From DASPKX01 sp035627835 (GTDB taxonomy: Bacteria > Verrucomicrobiota > Verrucomicrobiia > Limisphaerales > SXQI01), in assembly GCA_035627835.1 (NCBI GenBank), contig DASPKX010000013.1, forward strand, positions 1 through 14,895: a stretch of 14,895 nt of DNA, written 5' to 3'. Below, in pieces: positions 13,817 to 14,895 of this stretch; position 1 is the first letter of the stretch, and each line of letters opens with the position of its first letter. Under the pieces are notes generated by a model. That model was given only the letters and a program-made list of their open reading frames with translations, was not told where the DNA came from and did no database searches. A program made the position numbers and the translations under genes.

Positions 13817-14895
13817 ATGCGCCCGCAGCTCAAGAACCGACTTCTCCTCTTCGCGGGAGCTATGGTGTTGGGCGCGTTGGTCGCTTGGGTGTTTTACGTC
13901 CAGGCTTTCGGTCCCATCCACCAGGGCAAGCGGATGCGCGTCTGGGTCCATCAACTGCATGCCGAGAACCAGCCGCAGATCACCGAGGCTCAAAATGTTT
14001 TCCTCTCGTTGCGCGAAGCGGGTGTGCCATGGCTTGCGCGTGAGTTGGAGCGGGGCGAAGGATCCGGGCCGACGTCCTGGATCGAAAAAGCGCTTACGTA
14101 TTTTCCACGGCGGCTTCGCAGCGAATGGAGCCCTGAGTTAGGCTCGGCTCCGGCCAAGGCGCGCATCCTCGAGACGATAGTCAAGCTCGGACCGGCGGCC
14201 GCATCGGCGGCGCCCGCTGTGGCCACTTGCCTTTACTCCCGCAACTACCGGCTCACCTCCATGGCGGGTGAAGCCCTTGGAAGCATCGGGCCGGCTGCGG
14301 TTCCTGTGCTGCGGCCTGCTCTTCACAGCACAAACCATCAGGCACGGGTAAACGCCTTGAATGCCGCCCGGTTGCTGCACACGAATTCAGCGGTCCTGCT
14401 GCCGGACATCCTGGCCGCCTACGCAATCGACTCCAATGTCCGCCCGCGCGTGGCCTTGGTTCTCAGCACCCTCAGCCCCCACGCCGATCACGTTCTCCTC
14501 CCGTTGCTGACCACGAACGATGTTGCTGTCGCGGCGGACGCAGCTTATGCCCTGGCTCACAGCCGCGTTGTCAGCTCCAACTTTGTTCCCGTTCTCATCG
14601 ATTCGCGGAACCATCCTGACATTAAGTTCCGGCGATATGTGTATCTCGCCTTGTGCAACGCTGCCGCCGGATCAAGGCCAGCACGCCACGCGCTCCTGGA
14701 CGGCCTGGAAGACCCAAACGTCACAATTCAGTTAGACTGCATCCACGCGCTATCGATGTTTCCCCGGGAAGCGGGAGATAATCTCGATAAAATCACTCCC
14801 TTCCTCTCACTCGATAATTCACCCCTGCAAGTCGCCGCGCTTCACGTGATCCGTGCGATTGGCACAGGCGCCGCCCCGGCGCGAGCGAAGGTCGA
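13817..14895 (+). CDS. Membrane-anchored HEAT-repeat protein, 3' end beyond the window
   Basis: The frame stays open for 359 codons to the right edge, so the protein is partial. Residues 9-31 form one hydrophobic segment after a basic start (MRPQLKNR), suggesting an N-terminal membrane anchor with the rest in the periplasm. From about residue 112 the chain is built of alanine- and leucine-rich helical pairs of the HEAT type, for example ILETIVKLGPAA, MAGEALGSIGPAAVPVL, RVNALNAARLL, AADAAYALA and LQVAALHVIRAIG. Such repeats act as protein-binding scaffolds; no enzymatic domain is visible in the part present. Similar anchored HEAT proteins occur widely in Verrucomicrobiota without assigned function. 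The ATG at 13817 has no Shine-Dalgarno. A second in-frame ATG at 13862 has GGGAG only two bases before it and would cut into the membrane segment, so I prefer the first. A terminator and a promoter separate it from the upstream gene. Confidence 0.85.
   Translation, partial: MRPQLKNRLLLFAGAMVLGALVAWVFYVQAFGPIHQGKRMRVWVHQLHAENQPQITEAQNVFLSLREAGVPWLARELERGEGSGPTSWIEKALTYFPRRLRSEWSPELGSAPAKARILETIVKLGPAAASAAPAVATCLYSRNYRLTSMAGEALGSIGPAAVPVLRPALHSTNHQARVNALNAARLLHTNSAVLLPDILAAYAIDSNVRPRVALVLSTLSPHADHVLLPLLTTNDVAVAADAAYALAHSRVVSSNFVPVLIDSRNHPDIKFRRYVYLALCNAAAGSRPARHALLDGLEDPNVTIQLDCIHALSMFPREAGDNLDKITPFLSLDNSPLQVAALHVIRAIGTGAAPARAKV

Overview
The window reads as an ordinary chromosomal segment of moderately GC-rich DNA, most likely from a Verrucomicrobiota bacterium, with Planctomycetota as the alternative. 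The main lineage clue is a 996-residue protein combining a planctomycete-type cytochrome c domain with DUF1549 and DUF1553, which is largely confined to these phyla. A Tat-exported Gfo/Idh/MocA oxidoreductase, an HGSNAT-like membrane acyltransferase and a membrane-anchored HEAT-repeat protein fit the same background. The assignment is inference, since there is no rRNA or other phylogenetic marker here. I see no tRNA, rRNA, CRISPR array, insertion sequence or phage gene.

Layout from left to right. On the minus strand, a histone-deacetylase-fold deacetylase (1248-2114) is followed 37 bp downstream by a DsbD-type disulfide reductase that runs off the left edge (1-1210). A small membrane-anchored lytic transglycosylase (2186-2740, plus) diverges from the deacetylase and converges on the next block. 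That block is a same-strand minus series: pyrD (6761-7882), a membrane-anchored M48 metallopeptidase (5834-6658) and the cytochrome/DUF1549/DUF1553 protein (2773-5763). A 306-bp divergent intergenic region (7883-8188) separates pyrD from a plus-strand pair and carries four tandem inverted repeats. The pair is an oligopeptidase B homologue with a predicted signal peptide (8189-10288) and, 8 bp later, the HGSNAT-like acyltransferase (10297-11520). pyrF (11517-12230, minus) converges on that pair with overlapping stop codons. The Tat-exported Gfo/Idh/MocA oxidoreductase (12353-13714) diverges from pyrF and ends in a clear intrinsic terminator. A HEAT-repeat protein (13817 to the right edge) follows behind its own strong -10 box.

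Functionally the window mixes two steps of UMP synthesis (pyrD, step 4; pyrF, step 6), placed in separate transcription units, with cell-envelope functions: redox delivery to the periplasm, peptidoglycan cleavage, membrane-protein quality control, periplasmic peptide cleavage and cytochrome-linked oxidation. I found no convincing new multi-gene system. The points most worth following up are the structured intergenic region at 7995-8146, the exported oligopeptidase B with altered specificity residues, a palindrome overlapping a candidate -35 box upstream of the Gfo/Idh gene, and the near-leaderless promoter of the HEAT-repeat gene.
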